Assembly (NCBI GenBank): GCA_042091035.1 | Contig: JBELIG010000001.1 | Span: 1-64,000, forward strand | Direction of reading: 5' to 3' | Length of the DNA: 64,000 nt | Source of the DNA: AM-2324 sp042091035 | Lineage (GTDB): Bacteria > Bacteroidota > Bacteroidia > Chitinophagales > Saprospiraceae | Shown here: one piece after another, positions 16,193 through 26,391 of the stretch | Layout of the letters: each line of letters begins with the position of its first letter | How positions within the stretch are numbered: position 1 is the stretch's first letter | Notes under the pieces: generated by a model | What the model was told of the DNA's origin: nothing | Databases searched by the model: none | What the model saw: the letters and a program-made list of their open reading frames with translations, nothing else | Position numbers and translations under genes: made by a program

Positions 16193-16200
16193 TACTTTTG
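16193..16200 (+). promoter_or_regulatory. -7 box for the HD-domain gene
   Basis: TACTTTTG is an exact TAnnTTTG match. It predicts transcription start near 16207 and a leader of about 57 bases, longer than for most genes here. No clear -33 TTG is visible. Confidence 0.45.
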
Positions 16201-16263
16201 TGCGTTATAATAGTAGGCGTTAGATAAAAACATTGTAGAACCAAACTTTAGCATACTATTTTG

Positions 16264-16839
16264 ATGAGTGTAGCCCGAAATATTGACATCGAAGAGTTAA
16301 TTAAAGCTGAAACTTCATTAGAGCTGCAATTAATTAATGAGCCTGATTTCCGAGAAGGCCTTATCTGGGGGACCCCTAGGTTCGGGCATCCTGAGGGCAC
16401 TATTGTGTTGCACATCAATGAAGTCTTGAGTAATATTGATAGGCTACCTATCGATGAAAATCAACGCGCCATTCTAAGGTTAGTAGCTATTTCACACGAT
16501 ACGTTTAAAAACAAAGAAGATCGAAATACGCCCAGGAACTGGAACCTGCATCATTCGATTTTAGCTAAAGAATTCATGACAAAATATAGCTCTGACCCTA
16601 TACTACTTCAGACTATTGAATATCATGATGAGCCATTCTACTGTTGGTTGCATATACATCGTGGAGAATATGAGCTTGCAGAACGTAGACTGAATAGACT
16701 ATTAAATGAATCCTTAGATTTTCAAATGCTCTATCTTTTCTTCATTTGTGATACCCTCACTGGAGATAAGGTTCTGGCGCCATTAATTTGGTTGGAAGAT
16801 AAACTTGAACTAGAGTCCTATAGAAAATACTTCTTCTAA
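16264..16839 (+). CDS. HD-domain protein, likely phosphohydrolase
   Basis: The 191-residue protein shows an HD-superfamily metal-site pattern: H50, the H78-D79 doublet ('ISHDTF'), H96/H97, H121-D122 ('YHDE') and D163 ('ICDTLTGD'). Such enzymes remove phosphate from nucleotides or other phosphoesters using divalent metal; the substrate is unknown. I start it at the ATG at 16264, since the preceding TTG would add only one codon. It has no signal peptide. Its 3' end overlaps the convergent recO gene by four bases. Confidence 0.65.
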   Translation: MSVARNIDIEELIKAETSLELQLINEPDFREGLIWGTPRFGHPEGTIVLHINEVLSNIDRLPIDENQRAILRLVAISHDTFKNKEDRNTPRNWNLHHSILAKEFMTKYSSDPILLQTIEYHDEPFYCWLHIHRGEYELAERRLNRLLNESLDFQMLYLFFICDTLTGDKVLAPLIWLEDKLELESYRKYFF

Positions 16840-17552
16840 GACAGCACCGTTTCAAGTATCTCGTGCGAATGAATTTTACCAAGGTTCGGAATATTCATTT
16901 CATAGTATTTCAGCATCAATCGAATGAAGCTTCGACGCTCCTCTTTGGAAAGGTCTCCTGGACTAATCCCTTGTAATCCTTTAAGAAATAATTGACTATC
17001 AGAAGGACCTAAGTAATTACCATGATAGGGAGCAAGCTCTACTAATTCACCATTCAGCAAATCAAAAAATAAAGTACCAGCAGGTACTTCTTCAAGATGA
17101 GGGAGTATCCCTAAGTAATGACCCAATTCAATCATATAGTTCAAATGAAATACACTGAGTCCTTCTTTAAGATCATCCAAGGCTTTAAACCTTGTAAAGA
17201 TAAATTCAAAAAGCTCAGGATTGGCAGATTCCTCTTTCAAACACTTCCTTGCTATTTCAATCATGAAGGTTCCTACAGAAGCCTTAATCACATCAAAAGG
17301 AAGACTTTTATATAAGTAAGCTAGCTTGATATCTTTAATTCGCTGAAGAGAACGCTCATTCTTATAATAACCACTAAGATCTATAAGAGACATTATTTGC
17401 ACAGAAGATGGAGAAAATCTTGATTTAGATTTACGAACTCCGTTCACTATAAAAGTAAGCATGCCATGAGAAGCTGTGTAAACATCAAGGATTACACTGC
17501 TCTCCTTATACTTTTGATTCCTGAACACAATACCTCTACTTTCGAAAATCAT
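16836..17552 (-). CDS. recO: DNA repair protein RecO
   Basis: The 238-residue protein opens with the RecO OB-fold signature ('SRGIVFRNQKYKESSVILDVYTASHGMLTF') and continues with 'RKSKSRFSPSSVQIMSLIDLSGYYK', followed by the helical C-terminal domain. RecO, with RecR, loads RecA onto SSB-coated single-stranded DNA in the RecFOR gap-repair pathway. I do not see the zinc-binding cysteine cluster present in some RecO proteins. It is a single gene, convergent with the HD-domain gene (four-base overlap) and divergent from a secreted protein gene. Confidence 0.92.
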   Translation of the reverse strand: MIFESRGIVFRNQKYKESSVILDVYTASHGMLTFIVNGVRKSKSRFSPSSVQIMSLIDLSGYYKNERSLQRIKDIKLAYLYKSLPFDVIKASVGTFMIEIARKCLKEESANPELFEFIFTRFKALDDLKEGLSVFHLNYMIELGHYLGILPHLEEVPAGTLFFDLLNGELVELAPYHGNYLGPSDSQLFLKGLQGISPGDLSKEERRSFIRLMLKYYEMNIPNLGKIHSHEILETVLS

Positions 17553-17637
17553 ACTTTTATTTTATGATAATTCTAAATATATGCAACCTTTTAGTTTAAA
17601 TCTCGTCCTTCTAAGTAAATAAACACAAAACAAATAA

Positions 17638-18387
17638 ATGAGATTTTCAATTTTATTGATCTTATTCCTTTTTCCTATTGGAAATAAATCCTTTGCTTTT
17701 AATTCTGAATGCCCGAACATTAATACTAAGGAGCTTTCCAGCGCTGAAATAAGCCGCTTAATATGTTCTAAGCAGTGGACCCAGAGTTCAAATGAAAACC
17801 ATGTTTTCATATTCAACTCCCACGGGACACTAGAAGTTTTCAGAATGACTGATGAAAACAAACTTTCCACAACTCAGCTCTTCTTTAAGCTTGAATCAGA
17901 AAATGGAAAATATATCATCTCCATGTTTAACTCAGAACGTAGCTTGGTAAATTCTTATATCCTAAATAGCAACGGGAAAAAACTAAATCTTAAAGGAATC
18001 AACAACAATGAGACTATAAATTTAATTGAGAAAGGTTGTGTTCAATCAGAAAAAATCAAAAAACTCATTGGTGATTGGAGAGGCAGGCAACTTATGAAAG
18101 TTACAACGCTGAAAAAAGGAAAATTCCAGCAAGAAGATATTCAATTTACTTTTTCAAAAGAAGGCTCATATATCTTGGAGAGTAAAAGCTTTAATAAAAA
18201 GCCATCTGAGGAAAAAGGGTCATACCTTATCCTAGCAGATTCAGATTCTATAATCTTGAAGCCTTATAATAGATTCAAGAGGCCTTATGTAATCAAATTA
18301 AAACACATAACAGATAGCGAGCTTGTATTAACGATTTTAGACAATAATGAATCTAAAGCATCGTCGAATGTAACCTTGCTAAGGTAA
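17638..18387 (+). CDS. Secreted protein of unknown function, lipocalin-like
   Basis: The 249-residue protein has a signal peptide (hydrophobic residues 4-16, likely cut after FAF/SFA near residue 20). The mature part is beta-rich with two similar halves, the second starting at 'KLIGDWRGRQLMKVTTL' near residue 141. The 'L.GDWRG' opening followed by alternating strands resembles lipocalin-like domains of Bacteroidota, but I cannot make a firm family call. It is a single gene ended by a good terminator at 18416. Confidence 0.6.
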   Translation: MRFSILLILFLFPIGNKSFAFNSECPNINTKELSSAEISRLICSKQWTQSSNENHVFIFNSHGTLEVFRMTDENKLSTTQLFFKLESENGKYIISMFNSERSLVNSYILNSNGKKLNLKGINNNETINLIEKGCVQSEKIKKLIGDWRGRQLMKVTTLKKGKFQQEDIQFTFSKEGSYILESKSFNKKPSEEKGSYLILADSDSIILKPYNRFKRPYVIKLKHITDSELVLTILDNNESKASSNVTLLR

Positions 18388-18415
18388 AATATATAGGTAG
18401 TGATTAGTTTTATTT

Positions 18416-18446
18416 AGGGTTTCGTCTTCAGATGAAACCCTTTTTT
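18416..18446 (+). terminator. Intrinsic terminator of the 17638 gene
   Basis: AGGGTTTC (18416-18423) pairs with GAAACCCT (18434-18441), with extra pairing in the loop, followed by TTTTT. The minus side lacks a T-run. Confidence 0.8.
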
Positions 18447-18786
18447 AATACCTAAGCTCTTCATCTAAATCTTCTATCTCCTCCTGCTTATACTTCAGCT
18501 TCGTTTCTAGGCGAGCCACTTGTCGATCAAAAATCAAGGCTGCTATGCCAAGGTTAGCAGGAACTACATTGCCTAAACTCAATGCATGTTCAACCTTTGA
18601 TTGATCAATATCCATTCTATAAAGAAAAGAGAACAGTTGTTCAAGATCATATTCTAGCCAATAGGATACGCGTTCTCCAATTGCTTTCACCATTGCATCT
18701 TTCGTATTCACCTCTTCACTATTATCTAATTCGAAAGACTGCTTAATGAGATCAAAACTCTGCTTATGAATTTCCTCTTTATCCAT
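18445..18786 (-). CDS. Small conserved protein of unknown function
   Basis: The 113-residue product is acidic and helical, with a charged coiled-coil-like C-terminus ('LETKLKYKQEEIEDLDEELRY'). It has no signal peptide. Its ATG overlaps the end of the GH3-family gene by eight bases, so the two are co-translated and probably work together. I do not recognise the family. Confidence 0.6.
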   Translation of the reverse strand: MDKEEIHKQSFDLIKQSFELDNSEEVNTKDAMVKAIGERVSYWLEYDLEQLFSFLYRMDIDQSKVEHALSLGNVVPANLGIAALIFDRQVARLETKLKYKQEEIEDLDEELRY

Positions 18787-20314
18787 TAAAATTTTGACTT
18801 AATAATTGTTCCTTAATTGATTCAACATACTTTCTACTATTTGACAAACGAGGTACCTTGTTTTGCCCCCCATATTTCCCATTCTTACGCATCCAATTAT
18901 TAAAACTACCTTTTGGCAAGCTCACTAAGTTCAAACATTCTAAAGCCATGTTTTTAAACCTTTTCGCTTCATAATCTGAATTCAGCAATTGCAATCTTTG
19001 ATCAAGTTTTTCTCTAAACAATTGTAGGTCATTTGGCTCAACTTCAAACTCGATTAACCACTCATGCCCCCCTTTACAATCTCCTTCAAGAAAAATTGGA
19101 CCGACAGTATAGTCTTTGACAATAACCCCAAATTCATTACATATCTCTGATAAGGCACGGTCTGTATTCTCTACCATCAGCTCCTCACCAAAAACATTTA
19201 TATATTGTTTGGTTCTCCCTGTGATTTTAATCTTGTAAGGATGTAAAGATGTAAACCGTATGCAGTCACCAAGAGAATATCTCCAAAGACCTGAGTTCGT
19301 TGTGATCAATATAGCATAATCTTTATCCAGCTCTACTTCTCCTAACTTGAAGACCCTTGGATGCTCTTTGTCTATATCTTCCGTCGGTATAAATTCATAA
19401 AAAATACCTGAATCAACAAAAAGAGCCATATCCTTCGTAGAAAAATCATTTTGAGCAGCAAAAAATCCTTCAGAAGCATTATAAACCTCTAAATAATCAA
19501 CTTGATCACTTGGAAAAAAGGCTTTAAACTGATCCTCATAAGGCAGAAAACTAACACCACCATGAATATATACCTGAAACTCTGGCCATACCTCAAGCAT
19601 ATTTTTGGCACCTGTAATCTCTAGTATACGCTTGAACAAAACAACCGTCCAAGTAGGAACGCCACCGATCATTACAATATCGCTCTGCTTAGCTGTAATC
19701 TGAGCTATGCGCTCTATCTTCTCTTCAAAATTCTCCATAAGACACACCTCAATGCCAGGAGACATAAAAGCCCAAGCAAAATTTGGCATGTTCTGTAACA
19801 TAATTGCAGATACATCTCCTACCTGTACATCCTTACTGTTTTTGTAAGACTGCAAACTTCCGCCCATCACTATACTTCTGCATTCAAATTGCTTAGCATC
19901 CTCACGTTGATCGTAGAAAAAGGTCATCGTATTCCAATTCCCCTTAATGTGACAATTCTCCAAATTTTCCTGACTAACAGGAATGAATTTGCTCTTCGCA
20001 TTAGTTGTTCCGGAAGACTTAGAAAACAGATTAATCCTTCCTGGCCATAGAACATTACGCTCGCCATCCATCATTCGTTCTATATAGGGATAAAGGTCAG
20101 TGTAAGAAGATATAGGAACAAGCTTCTTGAAATCCTCATAGGTATGAATACCCTGAAAATTATGCTGGTGACCAAACTGGGTATACCTACCTTGGTCTAT
20201 CAAATATTCTAATAAAGACTCTTGGACCTTTTCTGCATTAGAAATGGAATAGTTGAGTCTAGAACTCCTGATATTGTAATAGGTCTTGAATACCTTGTTG
20301 ATTACCTTTTTCAT
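18779..20314 (-). CDS. GH3-family acyl-amido synthetase-like protein
   Basis: The 511-residue protein matches the GH3 auxin-responsive-promoter family throughout: the nucleotide-binding motif SSGTTNAKSKF at 100-110, 'YNASEGFFAAQ' (acyl-acid pocket), 'NSGLWRYSLGDCIRF' (second ATP motif) and the terminal 'NWMRKNGKYGGQNKVPRL' characteristic of bacterial members. Plant GH3 enzymes adenylate a carboxylic acid and join it to an amino acid; bacterial substrates are largely unknown. It overlaps the downstream 113-residue gene by eight bases. It lies 117 bases downstream of uvrA and is probably a separate unit. Confidence 0.9.
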   Translation of the reverse strand: MKKVINKVFKTYYNIRSSRLNYSISNAEKVQESLLEYLIDQGRYTQFGHQHNFQGIHTYEDFKKLVPISSYTDLYPYIERMMDGERNVLWPGRINLFSKSSGTTNAKSKFIPVSQENLENCHIKGNWNTMTFFYDQREDAKQFECRSIVMGGSLQSYKNSKDVQVGDVSAIMLQNMPNFAWAFMSPGIEVCLMENFEEKIERIAQITAKQSDIVMIGGVPTWTVVLFKRILEITGAKNMLEVWPEFQVYIHGGVSFLPYEDQFKAFFPSDQVDYLEVYNASEGFFAAQNDFSTKDMALFVDSGIFYEFIPTEDIDKEHPRVFKLGEVELDKDYAILITTNSGLWRYSLGDCIRFTSLHPYKIKITGRTKQYINVFGEELMVENTDRALSEICNEFGVIVKDYTVGPIFLEGDCKGGHEWLIEFEVEPNDLQLFREKLDQRLQLLNSDYEAKRFKNMALECLNLVSLPKGSFNNWMRKNGKYGGQNKVPRLSNSRKYVESIKEQLLSQNFNG

Positions 20315-20431
20315 CGAAAATGGGAAACGATAGAAGATTACTAAATGAATCCTCGAATTTTAGAAATTTGAGTTAGTTACAATATCAATGTACTAATTAT
20401 CAACTGAATTAGAAAAAAATTAATTAAAAAA

Positions 20432-23278
20432 TTACAACTCAGATTTAAGGTATTCAGAGGTGTGACCTGATTTACTAGCAACAACTTGCTCAGGAGTACC
20501 TTGAGACACTATAGTTCCTCCTCCACGCCCTCCTTCAGGGCCAATATCTACAATATGATCCGCGGCCTTAATGACATCCATATTGTGCTCAATAACTACA
20601 ATTGTATTCCCCTTGTCTACTAATTTTTGAAGTACAGACAACAACTGTTTAACATCAGAAAAATGCAATCCAGTAGTTGGCTCATCTAAAATATAGAGTG
20701 TATTTCCAGTATCCTTTTTGGATAATTCTTCTGCAAGTTTTACTCGCTGAGCCTCTCCACCAGAAAGCGTAGTAGCCTGCTGACCCAGAGAAATATATCC
20801 AAGTCCTACATCCCTAAGAGTACTCATCTTCCTATAGATCTTTGGAATATTTTTGAAGAACTCACAAGCTTCATTTACATTCATATCGAGCACATCGTTG
20901 ATAGACTTTCCTTTATAAAGAATTTCCAAAGTCTCCCGATTATAGCGTTTACCTAAGCAATCCTCACAATCGACATAGACATCTGGAAGGAAGTTCATTT
21001 CTATCACTCGTTTTCCTCCTCCTTTACAGGTCTCACATCTTCCCCCTTTTACATTGAAAGAAAAACGTCCTGGCTTATATCCCCTAATCTTTGATTCGGG
21101 GTGATCTGAATACAATTTTCGGATTTCGTTGAACACTCCAGTATAAGTTGCTGGATTAGAACGCGGAGTCCTTCCGATAGGAGATTGGTCAATTTCGATA
21201 ACCTTATCTACATGCTCAATCCCTTTGATAGAGTCATACTGCAGAGGCTTTTTTATGCTATTATAAAAATGTTGTCGTAAGATCGGATAAAGCGTTTCAT
21301 TGATCAAGCTTGACTTACCGGACCCTGAGACACCACTTACTATTGTAAATGTACCTAATGGAATTTTCAAGTCTACATTTTGTAAGTTATTTCCTTGGGC
21401 TCCTTTAAGCTCAAGGTATTTTCCGTTTCCACTTCTTCTTTCCTTCGGAATTTCTATTCGATCAATATTTGCTAAATACCTAGATGTCTCCGATTTATCA
21501 TTGATGAACGAGGCTGGCTTACCTTTGTTAACAATAGCCCCTCCATATTTTCCAGCTCCTGGTCCAAGATCTACCAGATAGTCAGAAGCAAGCATAATAT
21601 CCTTATCGTGCTCAACTACAATAACTGTATTTCCTATCTCAGATAGCTCCTTTAAAGACTGAATAAGCTTGTGATTATCACGTTGATGCAAGCCTATACT
21701 AGGTTCATCAAGGATATAGGTAATTCCTGTCAGCTGAGAGCCTATCTGCGTAGCAAGTCGTATCCGCTGTGATTCGCCACCACTCAAAGTCCTTGCTGGT
21801 CTGTCTAAAGAAAGATAATCCAAGCCTACATGCAAAAGGAATCCAAGCCTGAGCTTGATTTCTTTAAGAATCTCGTGTGCAATTTGAGCCTTTCGAGGTT
21901 CTAGTGTTTGCTCTGCGGCAACCAACCAGTCGTAAAGTACTTGCACGTCCATTTTAGTCAAATCACCAATATGTGCGTCATTGATTTTAAAATGAAGGCT
22001 TTCTTTTCTTAGGCGATGCCCGGAACAATCTGGACAAGTATCTACAACCATAAACTCCTCGGCCCAAGACCTAGTTTTTTCCGATGTAGACTCACCATAC
22101 CAACGCTTAAGCATGTTTAATAAACCTTCCTCTGCGAGGTTATACACATAGTCATTCTTGCTCTTAGTAATTCTCCTAAAGTTCAAACTGCCACCACCAT
22201 TTAGAATCAAGTTCATAGCCTCTTCTGGAATATCCTTTACAGGTGTGCTGAAGGTGAACTCAAACTTCTTTGCAATTAGTCTCAATTGCTTAAATGTTAG
22301 GTTATCGCGAACCTCACCAAATGGTTTAATAGCGATTTCATTGATACTTTTTGTATCATCTGGTATCACCTTTTTAATATCAACAGCATTTACTTTCCCT
22401 AAACCGTTGCAAGTCGGGCAAGCTCCATAAGGGGAGTTGAACGAAAAAGAATTGGGATTAGGTTCTTCATAAGAGATTCCTGAAATAGGATCCATCAGGT
22501 GTTTAGAAAAGCCAACAAGCTCATCCAGATCAACATCCTCTATAAAAATCAATCCGTTCCCCATTTTTAAGGCTAACTTCAAGGAAGATCTGAAACGATC
22601 TTCTTTGTCCTTATTGAGTTTGATCCTATCCACAATCAATTCAATATTGTGGACTTTATATCTATCTACTTGCATCCCTGCCTCTAGATCTTTTACCTCA
22701 CCATCAATTCTTACTTTTGTATATCCTTGTTTACGCACAGATTCAAAAAGCTCTCGATAATGCCCTTTTCTTCCACGAACTAAAGGAGCAAGTAGCAATA
22801 GTTTCTTTCCTGCGAACCTCTTCATGATCTCTTCAAGCATCTGCTCTTCAGTATATCTGACCATTTTTTCTCCAGTTTCATAGGAGTATGCATCAGCTAC
22901 TCGAGCAAACAACAAACGCATAAAGTCATATATCTCTGTAACTGTCCCTACGGTAGACCTAGGGTTTTTACTTGTTGTTTTTTGTTCAATTGAGATTACT
23001 GGGCTCAAACCTGAGATCTGCTCCACATCCGGTCGCTCCATTTCTCCAATGAATTGGCGAGCGTATGCAGAAAAAGTTTCCATATATCTTCGCTGACCCT
23101 CAGCATAGATTGTATCAAAAGCTAGAGAAGATTTCCCCGAACCACTCACTCCTGTTATTACAACAAGCTTATTCCTAGGGATTTCCAGATCAATATCTTT
23201 CAGATTATGCTCACGGGCGCCAATGATCCCAATATAATCATCCTGTTTTTCTATGGTTTGATTTGTCTTCTCTTTCAT
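20432..23278 (-). CDS. uvrA: UvrABC excision-repair subunit A
   Basis: The 948-residue protein is full length for UvrA. It has two ATPase modules: Walker [10 protein letters not shown] at 43-51 and again around Lys655, each with an ABC signature ('[14 protein letters not shown]', '[15 protein letters not shown]'). Zinc-binding motifs are present ('[10 protein letters not shown]', '[19 protein letters not shown]'). UvrA recognises helix-distorting lesions with UvrB in nucleotide-excision repair. It follows punA by nine bases, so it is probably transcribed with mqnC and punA. Confidence 0.97.
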   Translation of the reverse strand: MKEKTNQTIEKQDDYIGIIGAREHNLKDIDLEIPRNKLVVITGVSGSGKSSLAFDTIYAEGQRRYMETFSAYARQFIGEMERPDVEQISGLSPVISIEQKTTSKNPRSTVGTVTEIYDFMRLLFARVADAYSYETGEKMVRYTEEQMLEEIMKRFAGKKLLLLAPLVRGRKGHYRELFESVRKQGYTKVRIDGEVKDLEAGMQVDRYKVHNIELIVDRIKLNKDKEDRFRSSLKLALKMGNGLIFIEDVDLDELVGFSKHLMDPISGISYEEPNPNSFSFNSPYGACPTCNGLGKVNAVDIKKVIPDDTKSINEIAIKPFGEVRDNLTFKQLRLIAKKFEFTFSTPVKDIPEEAMNLILNGGGSLNFRRITKSKNDYVYNLAEEGLLNMLKRWYGESTSEKTRSWAEEFMVVDTCPDCSGHRLRKESLHFKINDAHIGDLTKMDVQVLYDWLVAAEQTLEPRKAQIAHEILKEIKLRLGFLLHVGLDYLSLDRPARTLSGGESQRIRLATQIGSQLTGITYILDEPSIGLHQRDNHKLIQSLKELSEIGNTVIVVEHDKDIMLASDYLVDLGPGAGKYGGAIVNKGKPASFINDKSETSRYLANIDRIEIPKERRSGNGKYLELKGAQGNNLQNVDLKIPLGTFTIVSGVSGSGKSSLINETLYPILRQHFYNSIKKPLQYDSIKGIEHVDKVIEIDQSPIGRTPRSNPATYTGVFNEIRKLYSDHPESKIRGYKPGRFSFNVKGGRCETCKGGGKRVIEMNFLPDVYVDCEDCLGKRYNRETLEILYKGKSINDVLDMNVNEACEFFKNIPKIYRKMSTLRDVGLGYISLGQQATTLSGGEAQRVKLAEELSKKDTGNTLYILDEPTTGLHFSDVKQLLSVLQKLVDKGNTIVVIEHNMDVIKAADHIVDIGPEGGRGGGTIVSQGTPEQVVASKSGHTSEYLKSEL

Positions 23279-23287
23279 TTTTGTGAT

Positions 23288-24106
23288 CTAAATGTCTGCA
23301 AGTATTGAGCGAACTAATTTTATTAACTTATCACTTGCCTTATTTACAACTTCTATGACTTCATCCAAAGTAGTCTCTGTCAGTGACTCAATTGGAAAAC
23401 ATTTATTGGATACAACAGATATTGCTAGAACTTCCATCTCACTGTGCCTTGCAACAATAACTTCAGGAATGGTTGACATACCTACAAGGTCACCGCCAAT
23501 AATATTTATAAATTTATATTCAGCAGGTGTCTCAAGATTAGGACCTTGTAAGCCCACGTAGACACCTTCTTTTATCTTTATATCTAATGCCCCAGCAGCT
23601 TTCATGCAAAGCATTCTTAATCGTTTACTGTAGGTATTCAACATATCTGGAAATCGTATACCCAATCGCTCGTCATTCATCCCCCTTAATGGATTGTCCG
23701 GATGTAAATTGATATGATCTCTTATAACAACAATATCTCCAGCATCAATACCTTCATTTGTACTTCCAGCTGCATTGGATAAAATAAGTTTTTCGACGCC
23801 TAATGCCTTTAAAACACGGATCGGAAAACTTAGTTCTTTAGCTGAATAGCCCTCGTAGTAGTGAAACCTACCTGACATTGCAATCACAGGAACCCCATCC
23901 AAAAGTCCAAAAATCAACTCTCCAGCATGAGACTCCACCGTGGTTACTGGAAAATTTGGGATTTGCGCATAAGGTACCGAGGATTCAACTTCAATAAGCT
24001 CTGCAAGAGCACCAAGGCCTGTACCAAGAACCATCCCAATCTTATATTCGTTCTTGCAATACTGTGAAAGATATTTTCGAGCCTCCTCTACCTGTTCAAA
24101 AAGCAT
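23288..24106 (-). CDS. punA: Purine-nucleoside phosphorylase
   Basis: The 272-residue protein has the trimeric PNP signatures: the phosphate-binding 'GTGLGALAE' loop, 'VESHAGELIFG' and 'MSGRFHYYEGY', 'LSNAAGS' and the purine-site 'LQGPNLETPAEY' and 'VVSNKC'. It cleaves purine nucleosides with phosphate to base and ribose-1-phosphate, in the cytoplasm. It lies 14 bases after mqnC and 9 bases before uvrA. DeoC (47066), which handles deoxyribose-5-phosphate, belongs to the same salvage route but is distant. Confidence 0.92.
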   Translation of the reverse strand: MLFEQVEEARKYLSQYCKNEYKIGMVLGTGLGALAELIEVESSVPYAQIPNFPVTTVESHAGELIFGLLDGVPVIAMSGRFHYYEGYSAKELSFPIRVLKALGVEKLILSNAAGSTNEGIDAGDIVVIRDHINLHPDNPLRGMNDERLGIRFPDMLNTYSKRLRMLCMKAAGALDIKIKEGVYVGLQGPNLETPAEYKFINIIGGDLVGMSTIPEVIVARHSEMEVLAISVVSNKCFPIESLTETTLDEVIEVVNKASDKLIKLVRSILADI

Positions 24107-24120
24107 AGTTCACCATCTTA

Positions 24121-25278
24121 TTAATCAACGATCATTTTATTTGAATCCAATACCTGCTGAACTATATTGTCTGGCAGTTCACGGTACTCATACTCCTGAT
24201 TTCTAAGCTTAGGTATAAAACCAGCCTCCGCAATTGCATCTTGGATACCCTGAGCTGTAAACCTAAACTTCGCACCAGCTGCGGATACAACATTCTCCTC
24301 AATCATGATAGAGCCAAAATCATTTGCTCCAGCATGTAAACAAAGCTGAGCAACCTTCTTACCAACAGTCAACCAAGATGCTTGAATATTTTTTACATTA
24401 GGTAACATGATTCTTGACATCGCTATCATACGAATATACTCATCTCCAGTACAAGTATTTCTTGCCCGTTTTATTCGCTTAAGGATTGTATCTTCATCTT
24501 GGAAAGGCCATGGAATAAAAGCAACAAAGCCTTTTGCGTGATCTGGTTTCTCTGCCTGCACCTGACGCATACGAACCAAGTGATCCATTCGTTCCCAGTT
24601 GGTCTCAATATGGCCAAACATCATAGTTGCAGATGTTGTAATATCAAGCTGGTGCGCTGCTCGCATCACATCCAACCATTCCTCGCCACCACATTTTCCT
24701 TTTGAAATCAAACGTCGTACTCGATCAGAAAGAATCTCAGCACCTGCACCAGGCAAGGAATCCAAACCAGCATCTTTCAATTCAGAGAGAACCTCAGTAT
24801 GAGTCATCCCATCCAATTTTGCAATATGTGCAATCTCTGGAGGTCCCAAAGCATGCAGCTTTAAGTTTGGATAAAGTGATTTTAATTCTTTAAATAATTT
24901 GACATAATACTCAAGATTTAGATCTGGATGATGACCACCCTGCAACAATAATTGCTCTCCACCGAAGGAAAAAGTCTCTTCAATTTTCTTTTTGTAGTCC
25001 TCTATACTAGTAATATAACTCTCTCCATGCCCAGGTCTTCTGTAAAAATTACAGAATTTACAATTTGCAATACAGACATTCGTAGTGTTTGAATTTCGGT
25101 CAATGATCCAACTAACCTCACTCCCAGGTCTCTGTTTTTGTCTGAGTGCATTTCCTACATACATGAGATCGGCTGTACTTGCCTGCTCAAAAAGAAAAAT
25201 ACCCTCTTCTGTACTCAGAAACTCAAGGTTTAACGCTTTTTGTAATAAATCTTCTACCTGCATATTCATTATGTTCAA
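24121..25278 (-). CDS. mqnC: Cyclic dehypoxanthinyl futalosine synthase (MqnC)
   Basis: The 385-residue radical-SAM enzyme has the cluster motif C69-x3-C73-x2-C76 ('CIANCKFC') followed by 'FYRRPGHGESY', and the MqnC/CofH-type regions 'LQGGHHPDL', 'SLPGAGAEILSDRVRR', 'TTSATMMFGH' and 'PWPFQDEDT'. MqnC makes the spiro cyclic intermediate in the futalosine pathway to menaquinone, so this organism probably respires with menaquinone made by the Mqn route. The first ATG is used; because a -7 box lies only about nine bases upstream, Met4 or Met6 may be the real start. It heads an mqnC-punA-uvrA run. Confidence 0.92.
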   Translation of the reverse strand: MNIMNMQVEDLLQKALNLEFLSTEEGIFLFEQASTADLMYVGNALRQKQRPGSEVSWIIDRNSNTTNVCIANCKFCNFYRRPGHGESYITSIEDYKKKIEETFSFGGEQLLLQGGHHPDLNLEYYVKLFKELKSLYPNLKLHALGPPEIAHIAKLDGMTHTEVLSELKDAGLDSLPGAGAEILSDRVRRLISKGKCGGEEWLDVMRAAHQLDITTSATMMFGHIETNWERMDHLVRMRQVQAEKPDHAKGFVAFIPWPFQDEDTILKRIKRARNTCTGDEYIRMIAMSRIMLPNVKNIQASWLTVGKKVAQLCLHAGANDFGSIMIEENVVSAAGAKFRFTAQGIQDAIAEAGFIPKLRNQEYEYRELPDNIVQQVLDSNKMIVD

Positions 25279-25286
25279 ATTAGCTA

Positions 25287-25294
25287 CAAAGATA
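25287..25294 (-). promoter_or_regulatory. -7 box for mqnC
   Basis: On the minus strand this reads TATCTTTG, an exact TAnnTTTG match. A TTG at 25318-25320 is 23 bases upstream, longer than ideal. The predicted start near 25281 would leave almost no leader before the first ATG. Confidence 0.4.
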
Positions 25295-25340
25295 CAAAAG
25301 CAAAACTTTTCTTATGTCAAACATTAGAAATATAAATGCA

Positions 25341-26321
25341 CTACTGGTACCTAAGTATCTTTATATCAATCTCCAAATTCTGGAGGTTCTGTAGCATGAG
25401 ACTCTTATCTCCATGCATCAAATAAACCCCTTTAACCTTACTTTGTTTTATATTTTTGACTAAGCCATCAAAATCAGCATGATCAGATAAGACAAACCCA
25501 CAGTCTGCACCTCTATCTTTTACTGTATTCGGTTTGAGAACCCACCCAGAACTAAGGCCAGCACTATACTTTTCAAAACGAAGCATCCAAGCCGTATTAA
25601 AAACAGATGGCGGAACTAAAACAAGAGCATTTCCAATCTTTTTTTTGCTCATACCATCTTTTAGGATTCTATAATCCGGAATCTTAAATCCAAGTTCTCG
25701 GTAAGATTCATTAAACTTTGCAATGGTTGGATGTACAAGAATTGGTATTCCATTCCCATCGAGTAATTGCTGCGTTTTTTGAGCTTTCCCAATTGCATAG
25801 GCTGACAAAACAGGCTGCAGTTCTTTTTTCATGCAATCTTGATACCAATTTTTAATCCTGGAAACTTCCTCTTGCTCATTGGGCCACCTAAATAGGGGAT
25901 CGCTAAATGTACACTCTGTTATCAAGAAATCACATGTCAATTGCTCAAATGGCTCACAATATGGATTGTTTCCTGGCTTAAGATCACCTGTTACAACCCA
26001 AACCTCTCCAGCATACTCAATACGAACCTGAGCAGAACCAGGCATATGACCCGCAGAATGAAGACTAAGCTTCACCCCATTAAATTCAAAACTACTATTA
26101 TATTCAAAACCATGCATTGGCGCAATCCTGCCCATACGCAATTTCAAAAAATGTATGGTGTGCCGATGTCCAAAGTAAGAATCACAACCAGAGCAAAAAT
26201 GATCCGCATGCGCATGAGTAATAACCGCCCGCTTTACCGGTCGAAGTGGATCTATATAAAAATCACCCTTTGTGCAATACAATCCTTCGGCTCGACTCTC
26301 TATCAATTTCATATCTGACAT
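25341..26321 (-). CDS. Metallo-beta-lactamase-fold exonuclease of the ligase-associated family
   Basis: The 326-residue protein has the metal-binding THAHADH motif (H36, H38, D40, H41), 'HSAGHMPGSAQVRIE' and 'GDLKPGNNPYCEPFE', matching the family annotated as ligase-associated DNA exonuclease, related to the SNM1/Pso2 nucleases. Homologues usually sit next to an ATP-dependent DNA ligase and a Lhr-like helicase. Neither occurs in this window; neighbours are mqnC and a hypothetical gene. It probably processes damaged DNA ends, possibly with partners encoded elsewhere. Confidence 0.85.
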   Translation of the reverse strand: MSDMKLIESRAEGLYCTKGDFYIDPLRPVKRAVITHAHADHFCSGCDSYFGHRHTIHFLKLRMGRIAPMHGFEYNSSFEFNGVKLSLHSAGHMPGSAQVRIEYAGEVWVVTGDLKPGNNPYCEPFEQLTCDFLITECTFSDPLFRWPNEQEEVSRIKNWYQDCMKKELQPVLSAYAIGKAQKTQQLLDGNGIPILVHPTIAKFNESYRELGFKIPDYRILKDGMSKKKIGNALVLVPPSVFNTAWMLRFEKYSAGLSSGWVLKPNTVKDRGADCGFVLSDHADFDGLVKNIKQSKVKGVYLMHGDKSLMLQNLQNLEIDIKILRYQ

Positions 26322-26350
26322 TTGATTATGACTTAAGACACAATAAAATG

Positions 26351-26358
26351 TATCTTTG
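26351..26358 (+). promoter_or_regulatory. -7 box for the 26392 gene
   Basis: TATCTTTG is an exact TAnnTTTG match ending 33 bases before the ATG, predicting a leader of about 27 bases. Confidence 0.45.
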
Positions 26359-26391
26359 GGAATTATTCAAAAGAAGTATTAAAAACACCTT

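Noticed and set aside
17562..17870. A 102-codon minus-strand frame antisense to the secreted protein gene
   Set aside because: The plus-strand gene has a signal peptide and terminator; the minus frame has no features.
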